This document shows positions 7,457-15,050 of a DNA stretch of 53,408 nt, in pieces. Under the pieces are notes generated by a model, which worked only from the letters and a program-made list of their open reading frames with translations, searched no databases and was not told the DNA's origin. Both the position numbers and the translations under genes were made by a program. The stretch comes from Sphingomonas asaccharolytica NBRC 15499 (lineage in GTDB: Bacteria > Pseudomonadota > Alphaproteobacteria > Sphingomonadales > Sphingomonadaceae): NCBI RefSeq assembly GCF_001598355.1, contig NZ_BCYU01000028.1, forward strand, positions 1 through 53,408, given 5' to 3'. Position 1 is the stretch's first letter. Each line of letters starts with the position of its first letter.

Positions 7457-8437
7457 TCATCGCGCTATCGGCCCCATCGCCAGCGCGTCATTGTAGACAC
7501 TGGTGTCGATAAGCTGCGACAGCGCGTCGCGCGATCGCGGGGCGCGCTTGTCCTGCGTGGCCAGCCATTGCTCTTGCGCCACCAGCTCATCGAGCAGATC
7601 GGCAGGCAGCGCCGCCGGAAAGGAGAGCGTCGGCCACGCACCCGCTACTTCCTCCGCACCAAAGCCTGCGGTCGCCGCGACCAGTGCCTGAGCCGGGGCC
7701 GGATCGCGACGAATCCGCGCGCTCGCGGCGATCACCGCTCGGACGAATTCAGTGATTCGCCGGCGCTTGGCGGGATCGGCGAGATTAGCCGCGGTGGTAT
7801 TGAGGTTGAACAATTCGCGATAGATGCCATCGCCAGGGAAGATGACGATATCGTCGCCGAGCTCGCGCGCGGCATTGCCACCATGCGGCTCCCAGATCGC
7901 CACCGCATCGACCTCGCGCCGTTCGAGCGCCGGACCGATGCCCTCGAGCGGCGATATGCGCACGGGAGTGATATCGGCGAAGCTCAGCCCCTCCTGGGCG
8001 AGCATTCGCGCGAGGAAATAGCCGGCCGAGGTGGTCGCCAGCGTCGCGATCTTTTTGCCCTTGAGATCGGCGATCCGCCCGATCCCGGCCGAGCGACGCG
8101 CGATGATGCGGTAGCGCCCTTCGGTAACGGTAAGAATGATGCGAATGTCGGGATGCGCGATCGAATAGCGCAATGCCTGGGTCTCCGCATGCGTGGCGAT
8201 ATCGGCAGGCCGGCTCGCGTCGAACAGATTGGGGATGCCGCCATTGCTGACCGTCGCGCCCGCCGGATACAGATTGCGTGCCGCCAGCAATACCGGCGCG
8301 ATCTCGATCGTGGCGGTGCTGCCCGACACTGCAATCGGCGCGATCGCCGCGGCGGACTTCACGCCGGCATGCGGTGCGCATCCCGCCAGTGCGACCAGCA
8401 TCGTCGTCACGTGAATTGGTCGCTGCCAATCAATCAT
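7457..8437 (-). CDS. ABC-type solute-binding lipoprotein (NMT1/SsuA-like)
   Basis: 326 residues. The N-terminus VTTMLVALAGC carries a lipobox, so the mature protein begins with a lipid-modified Cys. The body (GGIPNLFDASRPADIATHAETQALRY, IADLKGKKIATLATTSAGYFLARML, LERREVDAVAIWEPHG) matches periplasmic binding proteins of the NMT1/SsuA/TauA type, which bind sulfonates, pyrimidine precursors or aromatic acids. The ATG at 8437 is preferred over an upstream TTG because AAGGAGAGG is better spaced. No ABC permease or ATPase lies in the window, so it may deliver substrate to a distant system or serve the neighbouring TonB receptor and MFS transporter. Ligand unknown. Confidence 0.8.
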   Translation of the reverse strand: MIDWQRPIHVTTMLVALAGCAPHAGVKSAAAIAPIAVSGSTATIEIAPVLLAARNLYPAGATVSNGGIPNLFDASRPADIATHAETQALRYSIAHPDIRIILTVTEGRYRIIARRSAGIGRIADLKGKKIATLATTSAGYFLARMLAQEGLSFADITPVRISPLEGIGPALERREVDAVAIWEPHGGNAARELGDDIVIFPGDGIYRELFNLNTTAANLADPAKRRRITEFVRAVIAASARIRRDPAPAQALVAATAGFGAEEVAGAWPTLSFPAALPADLLDELVAQEQWLATQDKRAPRSRDALSQLIDTSVYNDALAMGPIAR

Positions 8438-8889
8438 CAACCTCTCCTTGCCCGCCGACTATTATAAGCCAGGGTGATTATTGAAAGAGCCGAAGCTTTG
8501 CGCGAGCCCGTTGTCACAGCATATTGCCGGCGCCTGTTCGAGATCTTCGTGGAAGAGACGAGTGGCATGCGCGGATGTAAAAGTGCCCCGCCAGCTCGTG
8601 CCGAGCGGCGAGCGATACCATCGCGGCGGCTCGTCTCGACGGTTACGAGCCCCACCGCTTTGCATCGATGACTTAACCGCGGCCGAGCCGGCCGCTAAAT
8701 CATTGTGTCGGGCATCCAGCCCTGGCGGAGACGGAGGAAGCTCAGATTGTCTTCTAGTAGGTTGATTTCATGTATAAATATATCGACAGATCAGGTGTTA
8801 CCCCACATTTTTCCCACCACTTGGGCAAACTTCGCGAGGATTTAACAAAATCCAATGATTTCAGTACGCTAGTTACTTACCAGTTCCAA
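8438..8889. other. Intergenic region without a recognisable gene, AT-rich at its right end
   Basis: No convincing gene was found on either strand. The left part is GC-rich like its surroundings; from about 8740 to 8889 the sequence becomes clearly AT-rich (for example ATGTATAAATATATC near 8770) and stops abruptly at the tRNA fragment. That is the composition expected for the attachment-site arm of an integrated element. Short open frames here show no family motif. Confidence 0.5.
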
Positions 8890-8933
8890 TTCCCAAGCTT
8901 ACGACGAGGGCTCGATTCCCTTCACCCGCTCCA
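8890..8933 (+). pseudogene. tRNA-Gly(CCC) 3' fragment, probable att site remnant
   Basis: The 44 bases from the anticodon loop to CCA of a glycine tRNA are present: TTCCCAA (loop with anticodon CCC), GCTTA, the variable region CGACG, AGGG-CTCGATT-CCCT (T arm), then CACCCGC-T-CCA (acceptor 3' strand, discriminator, CCA). The matching acceptor 5' strand (GCGGGTG), D arm and 5' half of the anticodon stem are absent upstream. The T-loop begins C rather than the near-invariant T54, consistent with a non-functional copy. Such fragments arise when an integrase inserts DNA into a tRNA gene and duplicates its 3' end. With the tRNA reading left to right, the inserted DNA should lie to the left. Confidence 0.8.
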
Positions 8934-9073
8934 GCCCGGAACCGCAGAAATCCTGATTAGCGCTGCACTAAAGCTGCCGATTCGGCCGATCGCCTGAAAG
9001 TTGGGGATCGCACCGGAAGCATTGCGCGCCACCTCCTCTGGAATTAATCAGACAAAAAGAAGGAGAGGCGCAG

Positions 9074-11005
9074 GTGCTCGATACCCCCGTTACTCGTCGC
9101 CGATTTGCCCGATGGCTGGCGGCGTCGCCGGTTGCACTGGGATGGGCCGGACGGGCGGCGGCAGAGTGGAACAACGTCGCAACTCCGCCGGTGTTCGCAA
9201 AAATCGCGCCTGCCCCGATCAAGCCGGTCCCGACGATCGCTGAGCTGCTCGCGCCGAGCGAAGTGGTTTTGCTCGACAGTCCGTATGCGCAGGCGCAGGC
9301 GGCGAACATCGCCTATCTGAAGCGGCTCGACCCGGAACGGTTGCTCCACGTGTTCCGCCTCAATGCGGGGTTACCCAGCAGCGCGCGCCCGCTCGGCGGC
9401 TGGGAGGATCCGACCTGCGAATTGCGCGGTCATTTCGTCGGTCATTACCTGTCCGGTTGCGCGCTTGCGTATGCGGCGACGGGCGACGCCGAGCTCAAGC
9501 AACGTAGCGATCGTATCGTTGCCGGCCTCGCGGAGTGTCAGTGCAAGATCGACAAGAAAGGCTATCTCAGCGCCTTTCCGACGTCCTATTTCGACCGGCT
9601 CGCGGTCGGCGCCGACGTGTGGGTCCCATTCTACACTTTTCACAAGATCATGGCGGGCTTGCTCGACATGCATGAGCTTGCCGGCAACAGCCAGGCGCTC
9701 GCGATGGTCACCGAAATGGCCCGCTGGACCGATGCCTGGACCGCGGCGCGCGCCGAGCAGGACATGCAAAAGATACTCGAGGTCGAGTTCGGCGGCATGA
9801 ACGACGCGCTGTACCGGCTTGCCGCCATCACCGGCGACGCGCAGTGGATCGCGGTGGGCGACCGCTTTACCAAGAAGCGGGTGTTCGAGGCGCTGGCGGG
9901 CAGCAAGGATGCCTTGCGCGGGCTGCACATGAACACGCACGTGCCTCAGGTGATCGGGGCGGATCGCCGCTTCGCGCTGACCGGCGACCGTCGCTTTGGC
10001 GACGTATCCGACTTTTTCTGGGATACCGTCACTGGCGTGCGCACCTATGCCACCGGCGGCAGCAGCAACAACGAACATTGGTGCACCGAGCCCCACCACC
10101 TCGCGGCCGAGTGGGAGAATGGCCAAAATCATCAGGAAAGCTGCTGCTCGTACAACATGCTCAAGCTCGGCACCCAGCGCTTCCTGCGCCAGCCGAGCGC
10201 TGCGATCGCCGATTATTACGAGCGGATCCTGATCAACCAGCGGCTGAGCACGATCCAGCCCGACACGGGGCTCACCGCCTACTTTCTCTCGCTCACTCCC
10301 GGCGCGTGGAAAACCTGGGGCACGGAGGAGACGACCTTCTGGTGCTGCAATGGTTCGGGGCTCGAGGACTTCGCGACCCTCAATCGGATGATCTATGCCC
10401 GTGACGCGCAGGGCATCTGGGTCAATCTGTTCATCCCTTCGCGCGCGACCGGACCTGACGGCGTGCGGCTGCGCCAGGAGACCAGCTTCCCCCACACAGC
10501 CTCCAGCACGATGCATGTCGAGGCCACGAGCGGGCGGCCATGGATATTGCGCCTGCGCATCCCGGGCTGGACGAGCGAAGCGGCGCGCGTGACGGTGAAC
10601 GGCCGCCCGGTCGGCGCGATGACGGCACCCGGTAATTATCTCTCGATCGCCCGCACGTGGCGCGCCGGCGACAAGGTCACGCTCGACCTGCCGATGACCA
10701 CCCGCTGGGAGGCGTTTGAGGATCGGCCGAACGTCGCCGCTTTGGTCCATGGGCCAGTGGTGCTGGCACAGCAATTGCCGCTTGGCGACATTCCGGCCGC
10801 GCGCATGCACGATCAAGGCCCGGCCATGGACAAGGCGCCGCCGCCCGTAGCCGCCCAGCGCCTGCCCGCCGACCTGCCCGCCAGAGTGCGGCCGGTCGCC
10901 GGCAAGCCGCTACACTTTGTCGCCGATCTCGGCGCCCGAACGGTCGAACTGCGCCCGCTGACCGACAGTAACGAGCGGTTCGCTGCGTATTCAGAAGTCG
11001 TTTAG
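9074..11005 (+). CDS. GH127 family glycoside hydrolase (beta-L-arabinofuranosidase type)
   Basis: 643 residues from a GTG with AGGAGAGG eight bases upstream. The N-terminus TRRRFARWLAASPVALGWAGRAAAE looks like a Tat or Sec signal, so it is exported. The body matches the DUF1680/GH127 fold: GHFVGHYLSG near residue 120, Glu334 in GGSSNNEHW, Glu355 and Cys357 in QESCCSYNML, and Cys424-Cys425 in FWCCNGSG. In the characterised enzyme HypBA1 a Glu and three Cys residues at these places bind zinc, and one of the Cys residues is the nucleophile. It likely releases beta-L-arabinofuranose or a related sugar from plant polysaccharide or glycoprotein; other GH127-like specificities are possible. It is the first gene right of the tRNA scar. 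Confidence 0.9.
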   Translation: MLDTPVTRRRFARWLAASPVALGWAGRAAAEWNNVATPPVFAKIAPAPIKPVPTIAELLAPSEVVLLDSPYAQAQAANIAYLKRLDPERLLHVFRLNAGLPSSARPLGGWEDPTCELRGHFVGHYLSGCALAYAATGDAELKQRSDRIVAGLAECQCKIDKKGYLSAFPTSYFDRLAVGADVWVPFYTFHKIMAGLLDMHELAGNSQALAMVTEMARWTDAWTAARAEQDMQKILEVEFGGMNDALYRLAAITGDAQWIAVGDRFTKKRVFEALAGSKDALRGLHMNTHVPQVIGADRRFALTGDRRFGDVSDFFWDTVTGVRTYATGGSSNNEHWCTEPHHLAAEWENGQNHQESCCSYNMLKLGTQRFLRQPSAAIADYYERILINQRLSTIQPDTGLTAYFLSLTPGAWKTWGTEETTFWCCNGSGLEDFATLNRMIYARDAQGIWVNLFIPSRATGPDGVRLRQETSFPHTASSTMHVEATSGRPWILRLRIPGWTSEAARVTVNGRPVGAMTAPGNYLSIARTWRAGDKVTLDLPMTTRWEAFEDRPNVAALVHGPVVLAQQLPLGDIPAARMHDQGPAMDKAPPPVAAQRLPADLPARVRPVAGKPLHFVADLGARTVELRPLTDSNERFAAYSEVV

Positions 11006-11436
11006 CCGCGCCGGTGACTGGGCGGAGTCGGGAAGGCGGAGCGCCGAGTTGCATCCGACAGGCATACGCCCACATTTCTGACCGACCTCACTGCCGATAA
11101 CGGGCCGGCCGAGCCGTTGATGGCGTCGAATGAACGGATAACCGCTTTCCGTTTGCCCTCGAAGGCTATCCAATGGCTGCCATGCCTCAGGCGACCGTCG
11201 ATTTTGTCCGCTTCCCCGCCCTCTGCAGGTTCACAGAGGGCGCTCGGGAGGTGCGGCGCGTTGCCGCGATGTGCAGCGCATCGATCATCGGAGGCGCAAC
11301 CGACCGAGGTGGACCCGATCGTGTTGAGACGGAGATGCGCGACAATCGGAGTCCCGAGAGGAGCCGCCTGTGGCAGCACATGAAGCAAGCTCGACTTCGG
11401 ACTCCACAACTGGCGCGCTTACGCGACGGAGGACAG
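11006..11436. other. Intergenic region with no recognisable gene
   Basis: A 431-base gap. Open frames on both strands lack family motifs and good starts. The only clear structure is an inverted repeat at 11217-11242 (CGCCCTCTG, eight-base loop, CAGAGGGCG) without a T-run. The promoter of the methyltransferase gene is probably in the right part. Confidence 0.5.
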
Positions 11437-12207
11437 ATGATCCACTCTCCAATATCCCTCGGTAAAAACCTGGTTCAGTCCGCATTTGCGCGTTACGGGT
11501 ACAGGGTCGTGAGGACCGATCCTGGCGCGCGATATCGGCCGACACCAGCCGATGCGCGCAACGCTGCGAACTTGCTCCAGGAAATCCTTCCGGTGGTGCA
11601 GCCCAATGCGCTGACCGGGGAATGGCCGACGCCGGCATTCCTCGAGCATTATTTCGACGCAAGCCGTCTAGCGATGGCCCGCCTTCTGCTCGATCGATGC
11701 GACGCCGAAGACGTCGACATTGCCGGTAAGCGCGTATTGGACATCGGGTGCCATGCGGGGGCCTTGCTGCATCTCATGCGGGCGAGATATCCGGAGTCCG
11801 CCCTCTTCGGATGCGACGTCAGCGATGTGAAGCTGGCGATGGCCAACCGGGCCTGCCCCGATGCCGAATTGTTCTTCAGCGCGCTTTCGGACCTTCCGAC
11901 GTCATCCCGCTACGACGTGGTTTTCCTGATGGAAGTGCTTGAACATACGGTGGATCCTGAAGCGGTGGTCAGGCGCTTGCTCGAGATCGTGTCGGCCAGC
12001 GGCACGCTCATATTGACCGTTCCCGATGGGCGGGAGGACCACCTTCCCGCCAAGGAATATCACTCGGAGTTCGACTCCTATGCGGGCCATATCAACTTCT
12101 GGAGTCCCGAAAGCTGGCGCTATTTCCTCGCCCGGATCGCTTCTGAAAGGACCCTCCGCACGGGCCAATTGCCGACTGGGCACTTATTTGCTGCGCTGAG
12201 CATTTGA
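11437..12207 (+). CDS. Class I SAM-dependent methyltransferase
   Basis: 256 residues; start chosen because GGAGG lies just upstream at 11428-11432. VLDIGCHAGALLHLM is motif I (SAM binding), FGCDVSDVKLA supplies the acidic residue of motif II, and YDVVFLMEVLEHTVDPEAVVRRLLEIVSASGTLILTVPDG is the UbiG-like motif III/post-motif region. It is cytoplasmic and would methylate a small molecule or a polysaccharide residue. The gene stands alone, converging with the lipoprotein gene 27 bases away, so context gives no substrate. Family assignment is secure, the substrate unknown. Confidence 0.85.
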   Translation: MIHSPISLGKNLVQSAFARYGYRVVRTDPGARYRPTPADARNAANLLQEILPVVQPNALTGEWPTPAFLEHYFDASRLAMARLLLDRCDAEDVDIAGKRVLDIGCHAGALLHLMRARYPESALFGCDVSDVKLAMANRACPDAELFFSALSDLPTSSRYDVVFLMEVLEHTVDPEAVVRRLLEIVSASGTLILTVPDGREDHLPAKEYHSEFDSYAGHINFWSPESWRYFLARIASERTLRTGQLPTGHLFAALSI

Positions 12208-12234
12208 AGGCGAACCACGGCTATGTCGCCACCT

Positions 12235-12612
12235 CTATTGCGGCGACGGACTCGGGCTCGCGCGTCGAAAGCCACCCTTGGGTTGCGGAACGCCGCTGAC
12301 GGTGAAGGTGCCGCCCGGCACCAACGTGATCACATATTCGCCTTGGTCGTCGCAGGTTACCAGCCATACCGGCTGACCTTCGTTACGTGGCTTTTCGGCG
12401 ATCGAGACGATCTTCTTGCATGTGTAATCGGCGTCGTAGATCGCGCGGAACAGCGTGACACGCTGCTGTACGGGATTGAGCGCGCGGAACTTGACCTCGA
12501 CCGGATCGGGCGTTGCCGGGGCGGCCGGCGCCGTGGCATTGCCGCCGGCACTTCCACTGCCACAGCCGGCAAGCAAGATTGCGGGCACCAGCATCATCGC
12601 ACCGACCTTCAT
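12235..12612 (-). CDS. Small lipoprotein of unknown function
   Basis: 125 residues. MKVGAMMLVPAILLAGCGSG is a lipoprotein signal with lipobox LAGC, followed by a Gly/Ala/Pro linker and a compact domain containing two further Cys residues (DYTCKKIVSIAEKP, WLVTCDDQGEYVITLV) that could form a disulfide. It ends in a proline/serine tail. AAGGAGA precedes the start, and the start overlaps the stop of the CYTH gene (ATGA), so the two are coupled. Likely periplasm-facing and membrane-anchored. Function not recognisable. Confidence 0.75.
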   Translation of the reverse strand: MKVGAMMLVPAILLAGCGSGSAGGNATAPAAPATPDPVEVKFRALNPVQQRVTLFRAIYDADYTCKKIVSIAEKPRNEGQPVWLVTCDDQGEYVITLVPGGTFTVSGVPQPKGGFRRASPSPSPQ

Positions 12613-13148
12613 CGCTCGTCTCCTTCTGCTATCGTGACAACGCGTTGGGCGGCCGTCGCGTGCCACCCGTCTATCGCAAGCGTGCCGCCGGCATAAGCGA
12701 CGTCCTCGGTAACCTCGACGGCGCACCAGGACGGCACGATGATTGCTACTAGCGCGGCGTCGTCGTCAGCGGATATCTCTGCCAACATCAGTCCGGCCAG
12801 CGTGCCCTCGAAAACGTCAATCGCGAACCCGCCGCCGACATCATGCCGCCGTTTGACCAAAACGGCCGCCGGCAGCGCCGCCAGCGCGCCATATTCAGTC
12901 GCGTCGAGATAGATGTTGGTCATCGGCCGCGACGACAGGCCCGCGCCGGGATATTTCTTGCCGAGCTTGTATACCACCGACCCATCGGGCGCGGTCACGC
13001 GGCGCAACCGCAAGCCGGCGCCAGGCAGATAGCGATCCTCGGTCAGCCGCCCCGCCGACGCATCGAGCGCGGGCGCCAGCGCCGGGTCGACGAGGAAGCG
13101 CCGTTCGCGTTCGACGACGCTATATTTCGGGATGTGGTGCGCGGTCAG
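12609..13148 (-). CDS. CYTH-domain protein with a non-standard start
   Basis: About 179 residues. VVERERRFLVD provides the N-terminal E-x-E-x-K/R signature of CYTH (CyaB/thiamine triphosphatase) tunnel enzymes. Later LRLRRV...YKLGKKYP, IYLDATEYGAL, RRHD-GGGFAIDVFEGTLAGLMLAEIS continue the expected strands. These enzymes bind triphosphates with Mg. No ATG, GTG or TTG occurs in frame between the stop of the upstream CinA-like gene and the E-x-E-x-R motif. The first possible codons are CTG at 13148 (overlapping the CinA-like stop) and ATC at 13133; TTG codons inside the gene would remove the first motif. The coordinate used is the CTG and is uncertain. The middle gene of a probable three-gene operon. 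Confidence 0.7.
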   Translation of the reverse strand: MTAHHIPKYSVVERERRFLVDPALAPALDASAGRLTEDRYLPGAGLRLRRVTAPDGSVVYKLGKKYPGAGLSSRPMTNIYLDATEYGALAALPAAVLVKRRHDVGGGFAIDVFEGTLAGLMLAEISADDDAALVAIIVPSWCAVEVTEDVAYAGGTLAIDGWHATAAQRVVTIAEGDER

Positions 13149-13912
13149 ATGCCGCCCGCGACGACCTCTCGGCCCGCCGCCTCCAGCCGCGCCGTCAGGT
13201 CGGCGATGGTAGTGTCGACCAATGCCTGATCGGGGCTCCGCACCACGAAGTTTGCGCCGACGCGGCCGTCGCGAAAGAACGGATAACTGCCGATCGCGAC
13301 GCCTTCATGCGCCTTTTCGGCCTCGCGCAAAATGTCGGCGACCTCGCTCTCGGGCACCCAGCACCCGATCGAGCGGCTGACCACCGGACGCCCGCCTTCG
13401 AGCTTGCCGGTCAGCCCGTCGAGCATGCCCGCGGTGATGTGCGGCACGCCTGCCATAACGAACAGATTGCCGATGCGGATGCCCGGCGCGCCCGACATCC
13501 GGTTCTCGATCAGGTCGGCGCCCTCGGGCACGCGCGCCATCCGCTTGCGCGCCTCGGTCAGGCCACCGCGGCTTTGGTAATAGCGCTCGAGCGTGGCGAC
13601 GGCCTTGGGGTGATACGTGACGCCCACACCCAGTGCCTCGGCGATCGCATCGACGGTGATGTCGTCATGCGTCGGCCCGATCCCGCCAGTGGTGAACAGA
13701 TAATCGTTGCGCGCGCGCAGCTGGTTGACCGCCTCGACGATCGCTGCGGTCACGTCGCCGACGACGCGGACTTCGGCCAGCCGGATGCCCTGAACATTGA
13801 GCCAGGCGGCGATCTGGGCGACATTCTTGTCCTGGGTGCGCCCCGACAGGATCTCGTCGCCAATCACGACGAGCGCCGCGGTCCAGATCCTCTCATTCGC
13901 TTGGCCAGTCAT
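13145..13912 (-). CDS. CinA N-terminal-like / MoaB-like molybdopterin-binding domain protein
   Basis: 255 residues from the ATG at 13912. TAALVVIGDEILSGRTQDKN opens the MoCF/CinA domain and DYLFTTGGIGPTHDDITVDAIAEALG is its diagnostic GGxGPTxDD motif. It corresponds to the COG1058 part of CinA and lacks the C-terminal nicotinamide-nucleotide amidase domain. Such stand-alone proteins are common in alphaproteobacteria and may act on ADP-ribose or related nucleotides. It diverges from the methionine aminopeptidase gene, with 52 bases between starts, and leads an operon with the CYTH and lipoprotein genes. Confidence 0.85.
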   Translation of the reverse strand: MTGQANERIWTAALVVIGDEILSGRTQDKNVAQIAAWLNVQGIRLAEVRVVGDVTAAIVEAVNQLRARNDYLFTTGGIGPTHDDITVDAIAEALGVGVTYHPKAVATLERYYQSRGGLTEARKRMARVPEGADLIENRMSGAPGIRIGNLFVMAGVPHITAGMLDGLTGKLEGGRPVVSRSIGCWVPESEVADILREAEKAHEGVAIGSYPFFRDGRVGANFVVRSPDQALVDTTIADLTARLEAAGREVVAGGI

Positions 13913-13964
13913 GGGGTCAGCGATAGCCTCGCAAAATCGGCGCGTCATCGTTATATCGTTCGCC

Positions 13965-14792
13965 ATGACCGAATATGTGACTGTCACCAGCGACATGAAT
14001 CTCGCGCGCAACGGCGCGATCAAGCTGTATGGCCGCGACGCGTTCGACGGCATGCATCGCGCCGGGCGCCTTGCCGCAGAGACGCTCGATATGCTGGTCC
14101 CGCACGTCGTGCCGGGCGTGACCACTGCCGAGCTCGACGATTTGATCCGCAATTTCATGGTCGCCGGCGGCGCCGCCCCGGCGACCCTGGGCTATCGCGG
14201 CTATACGCATTCGAGCTGCATCTCGATCAACCATGTCGTCTGCCATGGCATCCCGTCGGATCGCCAGCTCAAGGACGGCGACATCGTCAATATCGACGTA
14301 ACTCCGTTGCTCGACGGCTGGCACGGCGACACCAGCCGGATGTATCTGGTCGGCGACAATGTGCCGATCAGGGCGAAGCGGCTGGTCGACGTGACCTATG
14401 AATGCCTGATGCTTGGGATCGAGCAGGCCAGACCAGGCAATACGATGGGCGACGTCGCGCACGCCATCCAGACTCATGCCGAACGCCACCGCTTCGGCGT
14501 GGTGCGCGATTTCTGCGGGCATGGCGTCGGCAAGCTGTTCCACGACGCGCCCGAGGTCGTCCATGTCGGCCGCCCCGGCACCGGCCCCGAGCTCAAGCCG
14601 GGGATGATCTTCACGATCGAGCCGATGATCAACATCGGCAAACCCGATGTGAAGCTGCTCGACGATGGCTGGACCGCGGTGACCCGCGACCGCTCGCTGT
14701 CGGCGCAGTTCGAACATTCGATCGGCATCACCGAAGATGGCTGCGAGATCTTCACTGCCAGCCCCAAGGGCTTCGACCAGCCTCCGTATTGA
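13965..14792 (+). CDS. map: Type I methionine aminopeptidase
   Basis: 275 residues. Removes the initiator methionine from nascent proteins in the cytoplasm. The five metal ligands are present: Asp111 (VNIDVTP), Asp122 (GDTS), His186 (CGHGVG), Glu219 (IEPM) and Glu250 (QFEHS); the substrate-contacting His94 is in VVCHGIP. Length and motif order fit type I enzymes with a slightly longer N-terminus. The start is the ATG at 13965, close to the divergent CinA-like gene. It ends at a palindrome-rich region facing the convergent fatty acid hydroxylase gene. Confidence 0.95.
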   Translation: MTEYVTVTSDMNLARNGAIKLYGRDAFDGMHRAGRLAAETLDMLVPHVVPGVTTAELDDLIRNFMVAGGAAPATLGYRGYTHSSCISINHVVCHGIPSDRQLKDGDIVNIDVTPLLDGWHGDTSRMYLVGDNVPIRAKRLVDVTYECLMLGIEQARPGNTMGDVAHAIQTHAERHRFGVVRDFCGHGVGKLFHDAPEVVHVGRPGTGPELKPGMIFTIEPMINIGKPDVKLLDDGWTAVTRDRSLSAQFEHSIGITEDGCEIFTASPKGFDQPPY

Positions 14793-14836
14793 CTGCGCGC
14801 AAGGCTGGAAATCGGCAGGCTCCCACCCCAACCGTC

Positions 14837-14878
14837 ATGCCGGGCTTGTCCCGGCATCCACTGCGCAGGTTAGCGCAG
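14837..14878. repeat. REP-like palindrome followed by a second short hairpin
   Basis: ATGCCGGG-CTTGT-CCCGGCAT (14837-14857) is a perfect 8-bp stem; CTGCGC-AGGTTA-GCGCAG (14861-14878) follows. The first unit, with flanks GTC and CCAC, recurs in inverted or variant form at 24272, 24351 and 49963, so it is a dispersed family. Confidence 0.7.
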
Positions 14879-14916
14879 TAGCGGGAGCTTCTCTTCCCGG
14901 ATTTGCCGCCCGGTGG

Positions 14917-14983
14917 CGTTCGAGCGAGATCGTGTCCCCCAGACACGATCTTGGCTTGCCGGGGGCAAGCCAAAGCTCGAACG
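14917..14983. repeat. Three-way-junction palindrome (two hairpins inside an outer stem)
   Basis: An outer 9-bp stem CGTTCGAGC (14917-14925) / GCTCGAACG (14975-14983) encloses two perfect hairpins: AGATCGTGTC-CCCCA-GACACGATCT (14927-14951) and GGCTTGCC-GGG-GGCAAGCC (14953-14971). It lies between the converging map and fatty acid hydroxylase genes. There is no T-run. Confidence 0.75.
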
Positions 14984-15050
14984 GGCACAAGGCCGGGGTG
15001 ACGAGAAGTAGGATTTCAACGGCAGGTTAACTCGAACCGATCCTTAAGCG

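Noticed and set aside
8462..8671. Short frames on both strands right of the solute-binding protein gene
   Set aside because: Possible remnants of a mobile gene were considered, but no motif could be recognised.
8890..8933. A complete tRNA gene
   Set aside because: No 5' acceptor strand, D arm or 5' anticodon strand can be found upstream, so only a fragment is supported.
8770..8997. 75-codon frame MYKYIDRSGV... spanning the tRNA fragment
   Set aside because: It reads straight through the tRNA sequence and has no ribosome-binding site or motif.
11173..11436. Longer N-terminus for the methyltransferase
   Set aside because: The extra residues have no resemblance to the family and the ATG at 11437 has a good ribosome-binding site.
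13913..14158. Longer CinA-like protein starting upstream of 13912
   Set aside because: It would overlap the divergent methionine aminopeptidase coding region; the domain begins right after the ATG at 13912.
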